From positions 1 to 64,000 of the forward strand of contig ATMD01000004.1 of NCBI GenBank assembly GCA_001856825.1: 64,000 nucleotides of DNA, written 5' to 3'. Within the stretch, counting starts at the first letter, position 1. Each line of letters starts with the position of its first letter. Origin of the DNA: Thermoplasmatales archaeon I-plasma. Its GTDB lineage: Archaea; Thermoplasmatota; Thermoplasmata; Thermoplasmatales; GCA-001856825. Below are positions 1 through 7,482 of the stretch, piece after piece. The notes under the pieces are model-generated. The model saw nothing but the letters and a program-made list of their open reading frames with translations. It did not search any database and was not told the origin of the DNA. A program made the translations under genes and the position numbers.

Positions 1-225
1 CACATTCTCGTTCACCCCATCCTGGTCTATCCTTGCAATAGGCCTCTCAGTATTGATTGAGTTAGGTGAACCCTTCACAAACAAGCACCCCTGCCTTTCC
101 TTCCTTTCCTTAAATTTCAAAATCCAACCAGATTCGGGGGCGGGACTCTGCGGTTCAATAATACCACCGGTGAAACCATTAAGCGAAACTTTTTCATCGC
201 CCTTAATCAATTTTTCAGCGCTCAT
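1..225 (-). CDS. Unknown protein, N-terminal part (runs off left edge)
   Basis: An ATG at 225 follows a GGAG ribosome-binding site (TAAAGGAGAGAGACT) and opens a frame that is uninterrupted to the window edge (75 residues visible). The visible part is polar, with a lysine-rich patch around residues 38-46. No domain was recognised. Its start overlaps the stop of the preceding zinc-finger gene as ATGA, so the two are probably translated together. Confidence 0.6.
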   Translation of the reverse strand, partial: MSAEKLIKGDEKVSLNGFTGGIIEPQSPAPESGWILKFKERKERQGCLFVKGSPNSINTERPIARIDQDGVNENV

Positions 226-359
226 AGTCTCTCTCCTTTACCAACAACCTTCACAACCAGGTCACCGATCGTGAGCTTGTTCCTGTTGCATTCCCTAATA
301 TGCTCCTTGAACTCTTGATAATCTTCGAATGACCGGTCACAGTTTCTGCATCGCTTCAT
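222..359 (-). CDS. 45-residue C2HC zinc-finger protein
   Basis: Starting at the ATG at 359, the protein has a Cys-x2-Cys near its N terminus (CRNC) and a His-x4-Cys about 15 residues later (HIREC). This is the layout of a single C2H2/C2HC finger, and a basic C-terminal half follows. It ends in an ATGA overlap with the next gene. Tiny one-finger proteins of this kind are common in archaeal viruses and plasmids, usually as DNA-binding regulators; that role is inferred here. Confidence 0.65.
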   Translation of the reverse strand: MKRCRNCDRSFEDYQEFKEHIRECNRNKLTIGDLVVKVVGKGERL

Positions 360-363
360 GCTC

Positions 364-507
364 TTACCTCAATAAACGATTCATCGCACAATTAGCACAC
401 AGGGGAGGGCTTTTTCGACCTCCAGAATCCGACTCAACGTAGGCTACCGCTACCTTGACTGTCTGACAGTCAAAACACATTCCGTTTACGAGCACAAAAT
501 GATTCAA
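364..507 (-). CDS. 47-residue zinc-ribbon protein, TTG start
   Basis: The frame opens at a TTG whose last bases overlap the stop of the CCA-adding enzyme gene (TTGA). It encodes CFDC and, about 25 residues later, CANC, a four-cysteine zinc-binding unit. An internal ATG six codons before the first CxxC is weaker. Its position between the CCA-adding enzyme and another zinc finger in one run of overlapping genes argues for real expression. Function unknown. Confidence 0.6.
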   Translation of the reverse strand: MNHFVLVNGMCFDCQTVKVAVAYVESDSGGRKSPPLCANCAMNRLLR

Positions 508-1811
508 TTTTCCACTTCCTTTAAGACCTTACTTGCGTCCTCTATCCATATGGACCTGACTGAATCTTTCCTCCTTTCGGGAGGAAGTTCCATGAGCCTT
601 CCAGGTCTTGGCCTCTCCACTTCATAGAGCCTCCTCATCAGCTCTGGGGAAGGAGGTGCGTGGCCATCTGCTTTGGAGAGAGTCGCAAGGTCGAGCAACC
701 ACTGAAGAGGTATATGTTGCAGCCTCGCGTCCACTATATGCTTAGCGATCGTGGACGGTCTCTGGTTGTTCACACCTACAAACCTCATGTGACCTGCTAT
801 CAGGAACATTATGTGATTCTCTCTCTCCCTGCTGAAATGGAAATTCCTGATGATAGGGCCCGCGAACGCCTTCGAGAACTTCGGATGATCATGAAAAGTG
901 ATTTTATTTCCATCAACGGCCATTGACGTTATCTTTCCCGAATCATGATACACCGCAGCCAGTTTCACCTCGAAGGGGACGAGTTCACCCGAAGACCATT
1001 CGTTGCCTTCGATGTACCTCAGCATATCTCTTGTGTGTTGCAGCAGAGATTCACCGTAATGATGCCCCCTGGAATCATGCTTTACTCCTTCCCACTGCGA
1101 GACATCAATTCCAAAAATCACATCAGCGGCCCCGATAGAGATTACTCCATCGAAGAACTTCTTGAAGGAAGGAGAGGCCTTTACCATCTCGTCACGTACC
1201 CTTTCCCTGCTCACAAGCCCCAGCCGCTGTGCGTTTCTACAAATAGCTTCAAACGTATTCGGTTCCATCCGGAAACCCATGACAGAGGCAAATCTCACAG
1301 CTCTCAGGATCCTGAGGGGGTCTTCCTCAATTCTCTTATCGGGATTTCCCACGAACTTGATAATGCCGTTCCTCAGGTCCTTCTCCCCTCCGAATGCATC
1401 CAGAAGATTCTGCTGACCTCCGTTCAACCCCAATGCCATGGAATTGATAGTGAAATCTCTCCTCGACAGGTCCCTGGATATTTCACCCACTTCATATTCT
1501 ACGGGGTCGTCCGCTGGACCTTGATATATTTCGCCTCTCGGCACCGTAACATCCACTACCAGCTTTGGGTCATGGTCAAGAACGACCTTGGCGGTCTTGT
1601 AAGGGATTCCATCTCTCAGGACAACATACCGATGCTTTAGATGCTGAACCAGTTCCCTGAATTGAGGGGCTTCTACAACTATGTCGAGGTCTCCCCTATT
1701 CTTCCCCAGCAGAGTGTCCCTTACGACCCCGCCGACAGCGTAGACACTCCAATTCCTTCTCGAAATATACCTCACTAAATCTCTTTCCTGCTCATTCAGT
1801 TCTATTTCCAT
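504..1811 (-). CDS. cca: Class II (bacterial-type) CCA-adding tRNA nucleotidyltransferase / poly(A) polymerase family protein with HD domain
   Basis: At 435 residues it has the complete class II nucleotidyltransferase signature: the GG...RD motif (GGVVRD, residues 27-32), the catalytic DLD (41-43), RRDFTINSMAL, and the tRNA-binding neck motif DPLRILRAVRFA. A C-terminal HD-type domain (HTRDML, YHDSGK, AGHM) follows, as in bacterial CCA enzymes with phosphohydrolase activity. The expected reaction is adding or repairing the 3' CCA of tRNAs using CTP and ATP. Archaea normally use the unrelated class I enzyme, so this copy was probably acquired. It overlaps a small membrane-protein gene upstream and a zinc-ribbon gene downstream. 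Poly(A) polymerase activity cannot be excluded from sequence. Confidence 0.88.
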   Translation of the reverse strand: MEIELNEQERDLVRYISRRNWSVYAVGGVVRDTLLGKNRGDLDIVVEAPQFRELVQHLKHRYVVLRDGIPYKTAKVVLDHDPKLVVDVTVPRGEIYQGPADDPVEYEVGEISRDLSRRDFTINSMALGLNGGQQNLLDAFGGEKDLRNGIIKFVGNPDKRIEEDPLRILRAVRFASVMGFRMEPNTFEAICRNAQRLGLVSRERVRDEMVKASPSFKKFFDGVISIGAADVIFGIDVSQWEGVKHDSRGHHYGESLLQHTRDMLRYIEGNEWSSGELVPFEVKLAAVYHDSGKITSMAVDGNKITFHDHPKFSKAFAGPIIRNFHFSRERENHIMFLIAGHMRFVGVNNQRPSTIAKHIVDARLQHIPLQWLLDLATLSKADGHAPPSPELMRRLYEVERPRPGRLMELPPERRKDSVRSIWIEDASKVLKEVEN

Positions 1812-2017
1812 CGCACTCCCTCCATGTCTGCATCAGAAGGCGGTCTGTCTCTCAACAGGAAAGCAAGACCCATGAAGGTGGCGGTAAATGCTACTACCGC
1901 AACCCATATGTTCACACTCAGAGTTCTGGGCAGTACTCCCGTTCCCATGCCAAACACTAACAGCAGGAACCCTGCGAACACGATCACCCAAGATACCGAA
2001 ACTATCAGACTTTTCAT
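1802..2017 (-). CDS. Small two-helix membrane protein
   Basis: This 71-residue protein has two strongly hydrophobic segments (about residues 4-27 and 36-56) and an acidic/basic tail. Its 3' end overlaps the start of the CCA enzyme by 10 bases, and it starts just after the next membrane protein gene. No family recognised. A holin-like or membrane-remodelling role would fit a viral element but is speculation. Confidence 0.6.
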   Translation of the reverse strand: MKSLIVSVSWVIVFAGFLLLVFGMGTGVLPRTLSVNIWVAVVAFTATFMGLAFLLRDRPPSDADMEGVRWK

Positions 2018-2021
2018 GTTC

Positions 2022-2255
2022 CTACACTCTCTCCGCTTTCATTTGCACCCGTCTTTTGATAGACCATATCAACGCTTCGTTCGCGGTTTTTACCGTGAAC
2101 ATGATCGTTCCTGCTGCAAGGGCAATTTCAGCTATATTGAACACAGTTCCAGTCCATGAGCTTGAGCCGCCGACACCGACTCCTATACACAGGACGATGA
2201 TCGTTACGATCACCGATCCACAAATCCGCAAAACCATTGAAACACCGACGTTCAT
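2022..2255 (-). CDS. Small two-helix membrane protein
   Basis: A 77-residue protein with two hydrophobic segments (about residues 5-30 and 38-60) and a basic C terminus. Its ATG overlaps the stop of a 37-residue upstream gene (ATGA). It resembles its downstream neighbour in size and topology but not clearly in sequence. Function unknown. Confidence 0.6.
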   Translation of the reverse strand: MNVGVSMVLRICGSVIVTIIVLCIGVGVGGSSSWTGTVFNIAEIALAAGTIMFTVKTANEALIWSIKRRVQMKAERV

Positions 2256-2365
2256 GCCATCCCACCGGTTATGTTATCAATGATATCGCTCATTGTTCCA
2301 GTCTCACCATTGAACGGAATGCAGAGGCACCCGTCCATCGTCTCACACTCGGTTGTCGTTTTCAT
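2252..2365 (-). CDS. 37-residue Cys-containing peptide, first gene of operon
   Basis: The ATG at 2365 opens a 37-residue frame with a CLC motif near residues 13-15 and ends by ATGA overlap with the membrane-protein gene. It is the first gene in the run that includes the CCA enzyme. The overlap is the main evidence for reality; no function can be assigned. Confidence 0.45.
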   Translation of the reverse strand: MKTTTECETMDGCLCIPFNGETGTMSDIIDNITGGMA

Positions 2366-2925
2366 GTTTAACACAACCCTACACCTTCCTAACGGGATGC
2401 CTATTTACGAAACGGAACGGCATCCAGTGAGGAAGAATATTTCGACCGGTTTGCCTGCACGCTTCACAGCTTGCAAGCTCCAAACAAAACCACAAAAGCA
2501 AAACAAGGGGCGCACGGTCAACCCTCTGGACTTACCCAGAGAGCATCCATCTCATAATACAAGATAGAATCATCAGGGGTTGCACCCATAGAACGGAGTT
2601 GAGTTGCCTCTTAACCGTTCAAAACAAACAAATATGGCCATCAGCCGTTCCGTGGTCCGAATAGTGGAACGCCACTCCCCGAGTTCGTCGATCTACGAAC
2701 TCATAAATAACAGGGTAAGGATAGTAATCTACAAGAATAGGAGCGAGGAGTGAAATGGACGCTATGGTCCATATTGAACCATCCTCGCAAACGAAGAGAT
2801 GAGGTTTCCTTCATCTCTTCTATTTCATCTTCTAGCCACGAAACGTTTCCACCCCCGCCAACTTGGAGGCTGACCTTCGGGGGCATAAAAATATTCGAAT
2901 CAATAGAATAAAATATCGGGCACCG
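2366..2925. other. Gene-free, hairpin-rich intergenic region
   Basis: No convincing gene lies here. Three strong inverted repeats are present: GGATGCC/GGCATCC (2395-2401 with 2419-2425); alternative hairpins at 2646-2676 (CGTTCC/GGAACG, or AGTGG-AACG-CCACT); and a perfect 10-bp stem GAAGAGATGA/TCATCTCTTC (2793-2802 with 2811-2820). It separates two minus-strand operons, so it may hold a terminator, a promoter, a small RNA or an origin-like site. A 61-codon frame at 2701-2886 has mixed coding character and is not called. Confidence 0.5.
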
Positions 2926-3201
2926 TCAATCGGGGGGCGGAATGAGCCATGCGTCGGTGGAAAGGTCGTATTTCTTCACCGCAAGTATTTGGTTCAGCTC
3001 AAGGTCGACTGTATAATAGCCTTCAATCGTAACCACTTCCGGGTAATTTCTATCAGGCTTGAAATTGTAAATACGACCCATGAGAATTCCATGCTCGGTA
3101 AAAAATACACCGAAGTTGTCCAGCCCAAGCTCGTCCACTATTCCTTGCGCGAAGATGGCGTTCTGAGCGGCTCCGCCAAAGATGAATGGTTTATTTTGCA
3201 T
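2926..3201 (-). CDS. Unknown 91-residue protein
   Basis: Start chosen at the ATG at 3201, which overlaps the end of the upstream gene by 11 bases; an in-frame start at 3261 would overlap more. The protein is of mixed alpha/beta character with glycine-rich FIFGGAAQNA near its N terminus and ends in a run of prolines and an aspartate. It is the last gene of the 6082-2926 operon. No family recognised. Confidence 0.6.
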   Translation of the reverse strand: MQNKPFIFGGAAQNAIFAQGIVDELGLDNFGVFFTEHGILMGRIYNFKPDRNYPEVVTIEGYYTVDLELNQILAVKKYDLSTDAWLIPPPD

Positions 3202-3403
3202 TCCTATCGCCTTTCCTGAATTCATCAATGATTTCGTCTGCCAGCATCTGCGTTTCCTCATCGTCCGCCTTCTTCCGCTCTTCCTCGATTATGTCATCAA
3301 TGTCAGAGAATGAGTCTATTCCGTTGACCGTGCCGTTGTAGTAGTCATCCAAGTCCTGCCTGTCCACCGATATCTTCATGACCGGCATATGTCTGATCTT
3401 CAT
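3191..3403 (-). CDS. Unknown acidic 70-residue protein
   Basis: A short basic N terminus is followed by an Asp/Glu-rich, probably helical region (DIDDIIEEERKK). It lies 12 bases downstream of the previous gene and overlaps the next. Acidic small proteins of this type can be DNA mimics or antitoxin-like partners, but nothing in the sequence identifies a role. Confidence 0.55.
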   Translation of the reverse strand: MKIRHMPVMKISVDRQDLDDYYNGTVNGIDSFSDIDDIIEEERKKADDEETQMLADEIIDEFRKGDRNAK

Positions 3404-3415
3404 CGCAACTCGCCT

Positions 3416-3961
3416 TCAGTGCCCACCCATTCCTATTCCGTGAAGATAACCGCCGTATGCATAATAGCCGCCCCACTTTCGGTTCTCTTCGTCCGGAAGC
3501 GCAATCCTGACCGCTATGCAATAGTATACCCCGTTGTCGTAAACCCACAGGCTTTCTGCACCCCAGTGTGGCGTTATAGTAAATCTCTTGCTGTTTATCT
3601 CTCTGCTCTCTGTCAGCTTCCCGTTTATGAAATCAATGGCGATTTTACTGAAATCCTCTTTCACTTCAGGTACGAGACCATCCCCGATCGTATACATCCT
3701 AAACGGGACGAGAGCATTACCGCGCGCGAAAAACCCACCCCATTTATGGTCAGGGAGGTCGGATGGCAACATCACTGCCGCTTCGTACTGTGAATTCCTG
3801 TCAGGCTCGATGGTAAGCGTATGACATGCACTATGCGTCGCTACCCAGATATTACTACCTTCCCACCGACTGTCGAACATCTCAGGTTCCTTGCCACCCA
3901 TGAATTCGAAAATTGCGTCCTTATATTGCTCCAGGAAATCCTTGGGGTTCATGAATTTCAT
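3416..3961 (-). CDS. Unknown 181-residue protein with repeated Lys-Trp-Gly-Gly turns
   Basis: The protein contains two similar segments, HKWGGFFARG (about residues 72-81) and RKWGGYYAYGG (about 161-171), each after a hydrophobic strand and a charged turn. This suggests an internal duplication of a beta-rich domain. The C terminus is Gly/His-rich. One base separates it from the upstream gene. The repeat layout could suit a structural or cell-surface protein; no family recognised. Confidence 0.6.
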   Translation of the reverse strand: MKFMNPKDFLEQYKDAIFEFMGGKEPEMFDSRWEGSNIWVATHSACHTLTIEPDRNSQYEAAVMLPSDLPDHKWGGFFARGNALVPFRMYTIGDGLVPEVKEDFSKIAIDFINGKLTESREINSKRFTITPHWGAESLWVYDNGVYYCIAVRIALPDEENRKWGGYYAYGGYLHGIGMGGH

Positions 3962-3962
3962 A

Positions 3963-4664
3963 CTACTGCACCCCGTCCAACGCTATCTGCAGCACGTCTT
4001 CCGAGCTGAGTTTAAGGCCTTCTCCTGGGAAAAGAGTAGTTCCGTTCCATGGGCATCCATGGTGCTCGATGTGGTGGAGACGTTCGAGGTTTGCGGTAAG
4101 AGATATCTTTGCAGCAGCTCTCAGTTGCTCGAAATCGACCCTGATATCATCCACACGCTTCTCCGCATAAACATCGTCTTCTGCAACCCTCTGCCTGTAA
4201 TCCTTTTCCGTGAAGATGGCGAAGTCTTCCTCACCATTGTGGTATCCCCTAGCTTCTCGGTATGCCTTCACTTCCCCCAGAATGGTGTCCCTCTCGAACC
4301 TCAGCCTTTCAACGTTCCTGCGGTTTGTCTCCTGCACCTTGACGGTCTGTTCTCTCCATTCCCTTTCTGCTTCCTCTATACTAGAAACATAAGCAGCGAT
4401 TGCCTCCCTTACTCTCTCCTGGTCCCTGACAGGCTCCCTGTATCTCAGGGAGGTCATTATTTCCCAAGGGGGGCTGTTGCTCAGGACATCAAGCTGTATT
4501 TCCTCCCATGAAAGTATGGAGACGCCAAGGAGCTTGTCCTTGCTTGGATGCCACATGTAGACAGTGCCGTAGAGGTCAAGGGGGACTTTGGAATCCCCGA
4601 TGAGAAAAGTTATCCCCCTATGGTAGGCAGGGTTTATTGAGTTCAGTGCACCCATACTTATCAC
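3963..4664 (-). CDS. Unknown protein with central coiled coil
   Basis: A 233-residue protein with a beta-rich N-terminal region to about residue 75, then a long charged helical stretch (roughly 78-200) rich in Arg and Glu that reads as a coiled coil. An alternative start at Met-4 is possible. It overlaps the upstream gene by ATGA, inside an operon of unknown proteins. A structural or scaffold role is conceivable; there is no family evidence. Confidence 0.6.
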   Translation of the reverse strand: MISMGALNSINPAYHRGITFLIGDSKVPLDLYGTVYMWHPSKDKLLGVSILSWEEIQLDVLSNSPPWEIMTSLRYREPVRDQERVREAIAAYVSSIEEAEREWREQTVKVQETNRRNVERLRFERDTILGEVKAYREARGYHNGEEDFAIFTEKDYRQRVAEDDVYAEKRVDDIRVDFEQLRAAAKISLTANLERLHHIEHHGCPWNGTTLFPGEGLKLSSEDVLQIALDGVQ

Positions 4665-4927
4665 TCATAGAAGTAAACCGCGCAGTCGCGACCGCTTCCG
4701 CTCTGGCTGTGATTGTGTTCCACAACTCCGTTCTCATAGAAAATAACCACGTGGTTTTCCGAGTCGGCACCCGCTTTCTGGAGATTACCAAGTCTACCGA
4801 GATCCTTGGCAGTTGCTGTATCTCTGCTGCTCAACGGGCGGAAAGATCCAAACGCTCTAAACGCCTGTCCTCCGAGGTCTTTCTCGTAGAGGGGGATATC
4901 CAGTGCCAATTCCTGCATAAACCTCAC
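4661..4927 (-). CDS. Unknown 88-residue protein
   Basis: Overlaps both neighbours by four bases, which supports translation. The C-terminal third is a predicted beta hairpin (VVIFYENGVVEHNH). No signal peptide, membrane helix or known motif was found. Confidence 0.55.
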   Translation of the reverse strand: MRFMQELALDIPLYEKDLGGQAFRAFGSFRPLSSRDTATAKDLGRLGNLQKAGADSENHVVIFYENGVVEHNHSQSGSGRDCAVYFYE

Positions 4928-5889
4928 ACTCCCTTGCCGTTGATTATCTCATTCATGAGCTCTTTGCTTTTAGGGTCTTTGACGGAATTCTTCATATTGA
5001 AGTTCTGCCATGACTGATCCTCATCGGTTTTCTTTTCTTTCACCATGGCGAGGATATACCTCTTCGCTCGCGATGTCTGTCTGCCATTTTCATAGACTCT
5101 CTTCCTCATGAGTATCATCCTGTTCAGCCTATCCCACACGGATGATGGGTAGGAAGATTCACCGGGCTTGATGTCTGTAACGTAGAATACGCCACGGCTT
5201 ATAAATCCGTAAAGAATTCCACTGTTGACCGGTTGGCTGGGAAGTTTCCTCTTATCGAAGAACACTTTACTCTCATCTATTTCCTGAGCTTCGGTGCCCC
5301 AGAACACAAGCTTTCCATCAACAGCTTTGAGCTGCCCTTTTCCGGAGAAGAATCCCTCAGGCCATTGGACAGAGAAACTGCTCTTTGCGTCAAAAAACTT
5401 CGCAAGAAAGAGCCTGTTTCCCCTCTTGGTAACAACAAGACGCCCCTTTACGGGGAATGGGGCAACCTGTGGGAAATTGTCGGGCGTGACAAGCTTTCCC
5501 CACTGCTTCAGAGGGAGATGGTAAGGAGGGCCATGTCTTCTTGAAAGAAGGATCATGGATTCACCGTCCTTAATGGTGAGCACCCCACCAACGAAGTGCG
5601 GCATGCCATCGAAGTTTGGATCTTCTTCGGGGTACACGACTGCTCTTAGGTCAGCCACTACCTCTACCGCTTTTCTCTCGTCCTTGTAATCGTCCTTAAC
5701 GACGGTGACGAGAGCATCGATCACCTTCTCGTACGCTTCGTTGCTCTCCTTCCTCTTCTCCGGGGTATATTCCCTTACTACTTTCTGACTCGCTACCTTC
5801 CCGGCTGCTTCCATACCGTTCCTTAAGTCGCTCACCTGAGCAACCTCTCTTCCATCTAAGACGTTCTGTTCTGCGGGCATTTCACTCAT
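4924..5889 (-). CDS. Unknown 321-residue protein, largest of the element's unknown operon
   Basis: A charged helical N-terminal region of about 85 residues precedes a beta-rich core (about 95-230) and a basic C-terminal region with KRYILAMVKEKK. No transmembrane segment or known catalytic motif was seen. It overlaps the first gene of the operon by eight bases and the next gene by four. Size and position make it the best candidate for a major structural or DNA-bound product, but this is inference from layout only. Confidence 0.6.
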   Translation of the reverse strand: MSEMPAEQNVLDGREVAQVSDLRNGMEAAGKVASQKVVREYTPEKRKESNEAYEKVIDALVTVVKDDYKDERKAVEVVADLRAVVYPEEDPNFDGMPHFVGGVLTIKDGESMILLSRRHGPPYHLPLKQWGKLVTPDNFPQVAPFPVKGRLVVTKRGNRLFLAKFFDAKSSFSVQWPEGFFSGKGQLKAVDGKLVFWGTEAQEIDESKVFFDKRKLPSQPVNSGILYGFISRGVFYVTDIKPGESSYPSSVWDRLNRMILMRKRVYENGRQTSRAKRYILAMVKEKKTDEDQSWQNFNMKNSVKDPKSKELMNEIINGKGV

Positions 5890-6082
5890 TCCTCCTATTC
5901 TTCATCATGATAATGTCTCCGTCTTCTGTTGTATAAATCACATCATCCCCTTTGAAAATCTTGGACGTGATTACCACTACGACTTGAGCGTTCTCGTAGC
6001 TCCCGACGACGTTTGAGACCCCATTTCCTAGGAGCTCTGGGGTTGCCTCAAAACCTTTAAATGCTCCATTTATGTTCTGCAT
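5882..6082 (-). CDS. Unknown 66-residue protein, first gene of 6.1-2.9 kb operon
   Basis: A compact beta-rich protein: alternating hydrophobic strands (AQVVVVITSKIF, DVIYTTEDGDIIMM) suggest a small barrel. It overlaps the large 321-residue gene that follows. No family recognised. Confidence 0.55.
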   Translation of the reverse strand: MQNINGAFKGFEATPELLGNGVSNVVGSYENAQVVVVITSKIFKGDDVIYTTEDGDIIMMKNRRNE

Positions 6083-6363
6083 TGTTATCAGCTCGTGTTT
6101 GATAACGCAGGGAAGACGAGTGATGTGTTCACTCCCTTCCCAATCGAGATATTATTTTTCAGAACCAGTGCAAATCCCGCAAACAAAGTTATCCATTGTA
6201 TCAGCGTCCCAACAAAAACTCTGGGAACGTGTTGATTGAAAAAACTTATACCGGCTCAGAGTGCTTTCGCACATCACCATCCCGTCCCATTGAAGGTGAA
6301 GGACCGGTTCGGATGGCATATCATAAATTGAAAAAAATCAGCCTGTTTAGCAATTTGAGTTTA

Positions 6364-6573
6364 TCATGCTTTGACTGGATGTGCAACGTTGTATTTGTAA
6401 ACAAATCCCACAATATACAGTAAAAATATCAGGTCTAGGACAGCTACCACGTTTGCAATTATTTTGACCGATATCGGGACGATACTGCTTACCGTAGCGT
6501 ATGCATAGAATACCAATTGTGAGCCTGCTATGAAGATGCTAAACAGAATCGGAAGTCTGAGATTCTTATCCAT
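6364..6573 (-). CDS. Small two-helix membrane protein
   Basis: A 69-residue protein with hydrophobic segments at about residues 8-28 and 35-60 and a basic tail. It stands alone on the minus strand. The 280 bases between it and the 6082 gene hold no convincing gene. Function unknown. Confidence 0.5.
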   Translation of the reverse strand: MDKNLRLPILFSIFIAGSQLVFYAYATVSSIVPISVKIIANVVAVLDLIFLLYIVGFVYKYNVAHPVKA

Positions 6574-6599
6574 TTTTTGTCACCTTTTAAATTAATCTG

Positions 6600-6791
6600 G
6601 GGTTTGGAACTTCCCTGGCAGGAAATACACAGTAGACCTCTAAGAAAAGGGAGAGGTACATTAAAAATAAATAGGAAAGAAATTTCGACAAATTTAGCCA
6701 TTCTTTCGAATGTTGCCACCCTTTCTCCACGTTGAGGAATTGCCAGAATGAAAGGGGCAAAAAATATAAAAAAATCAAGAGTAAGAGGTCT
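6600..6791 (-). repeat. Degenerate repeat copy A, 3' of the nuclease gene
   Basis: Read on the minus strand, one frame starting at 6791 gives PLT...APF...IPQRGERV followed by a hydrophobic stretch. Copy B on the other side of the nuclease gives PLT...SPF...IPHRGERV in the same order. The DNA is also visibly similar. It begins exactly at the nuclease stop codon. It is probably a remnant of a small membrane-protein gene or of flanking DNA carried with the nuclease; no start codon lies at the beginning of the frame. Confidence 0.5.
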
Positions 6792-7291
6792 CAGACCACT
6801 GAAGCAATGGCTGTAGCAACATCCCTGATGCCGATGGCTGGCACGTACCTGTAACCAATCTTCTTTGACAAGTCCTTCCCTTGAGCCACCTGCCAGTCGT
6901 AGTTATCGCGAATGGCAAGCTTGACCTCAAGGAGTACTGTCTCCTTGGGACCAAAAATCAGGAAATCCACCTCGGACTTCCCTGCCCTGACATTGGGGGC
7001 AAACTTGATTCCCAATGCCTCAAGAAGAGACCTGACGACCTCCTCAAAATCATGTCCGTTTCTAGAACCTCCCTCTCTGTAACCATAGTCATGAAATACA
7101 TTATTCAGATATGAAAAAATTTCAGCTGCAAGGGTGCTTCCAAATTCCTTTACCGACCGCTTAAAGACTGCAGAGTTTCTCAACCCTTCAGAGACCAAGG
7201 GGGGGTAGACATGATCCGACCCTGACCCACCCTGAGAAAGTTTTAAATCCTCAGAGTAGATGGTATTAACTGGTGATATGAGTTCTGGCAT
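6791..7291 (-). CDS. PD-(D/E)XK-fold nuclease
   Basis: A 166-residue protein whose C-terminal half has the restriction-endonuclease core: a helix with Glu (GHDFEEVVRSLLEALGI), then SEVDFLIFG, then LLEVKLA, giving the E...D...ExK constellation typical of Holliday-junction-resolvase or restriction-like enzymes. The expected chemistry is Mg-dependent DNA cleavage. The N-terminal 45 residues are unrelated and polar. A small frame (copy B) ends four bases upstream, and both flanks carry related repeat sequence. Whether it acts in recombination, defence or as a toxin cannot be told. Confidence 0.7.
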   Translation of the reverse strand: MPELISPVNTIYSEDLKLSQGGSGSDHVYPPLVSEGLRNSAVFKRSVKEFGSTLAAEIFSYLNNVFHDYGYREGGSRNGHDFEEVVRSLLEALGIKFAPNVRAGKSEVDFLIFGPKETVLLEVKLAIRDNYDWQVAQGKDLSKKIGYRYVPAIGIRDVATAIASVV

Positions 7292-7295
7292 ATCA

Positions 7296-7482
7296 TCACT
7301 TCTTCCCTTTTCTTTTTTTTGAGCTAAGATTCAAAAAACATAATCCTTCCAGGGCAAGAAGAATTATGTAAAAAATCTGGACATGTTGGCCGTTCTTTTG
7401 AACGTTCACTCTCTCACCGCGATGAGGTATGTCCTGAGAGAGAAATGGAGATAAAATAACAAACAATTTTGTCAGTGGAATT
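7296..7482 (-). repeat. Degenerate repeat copy B / possible small membrane-protein frame upstream of nuclease
   Basis: An open minus-strand frame (possible TTG start at 7466, stop at 7296-7298) encodes a 56-residue protein with IPHRGERVNVQ and a hydrophobic C-terminal half. It matches copy A (IPQRGERV) and ends four bases before the nuclease ATG. Both copies can also fold with the arms in the same place: CTCTCTCA/TGAGAGAG here (7409-7416, 7435-7442) and CCCTTTC/GAAAGGG in copy A (6719-6725, 6750-6756). Coding remnant and structured RNA are both possible. Confidence 0.45.

Noticed and set aside
53-274. Plus-strand 73-codon frame at the left edge
   Set aside because: It overlaps two minus-strand genes supported by a ribosome-binding site, zinc-finger motif and ATGA overlap.
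945-1640. Long plus-strand frame inside the CCA enzyme gene
   Set aside because: It is the antisense of a gene with a full set of family motifs and has no coding features of its own.
2701-2886. Minus-strand 61-codon frame in the hairpin-rich spacer
   Set aside because: Only its first half looks protein-like, it contains the perfect hairpin, and no ribosome-binding site or overlap supports it.
6719-7442. A structured RNA family with covarying stems on both sides of the nuclease
   Set aside because: The same bases also encode similar protein sequence (IP-x-RGERV), and two copies are too few to prove covariation; kept only as a repeat.
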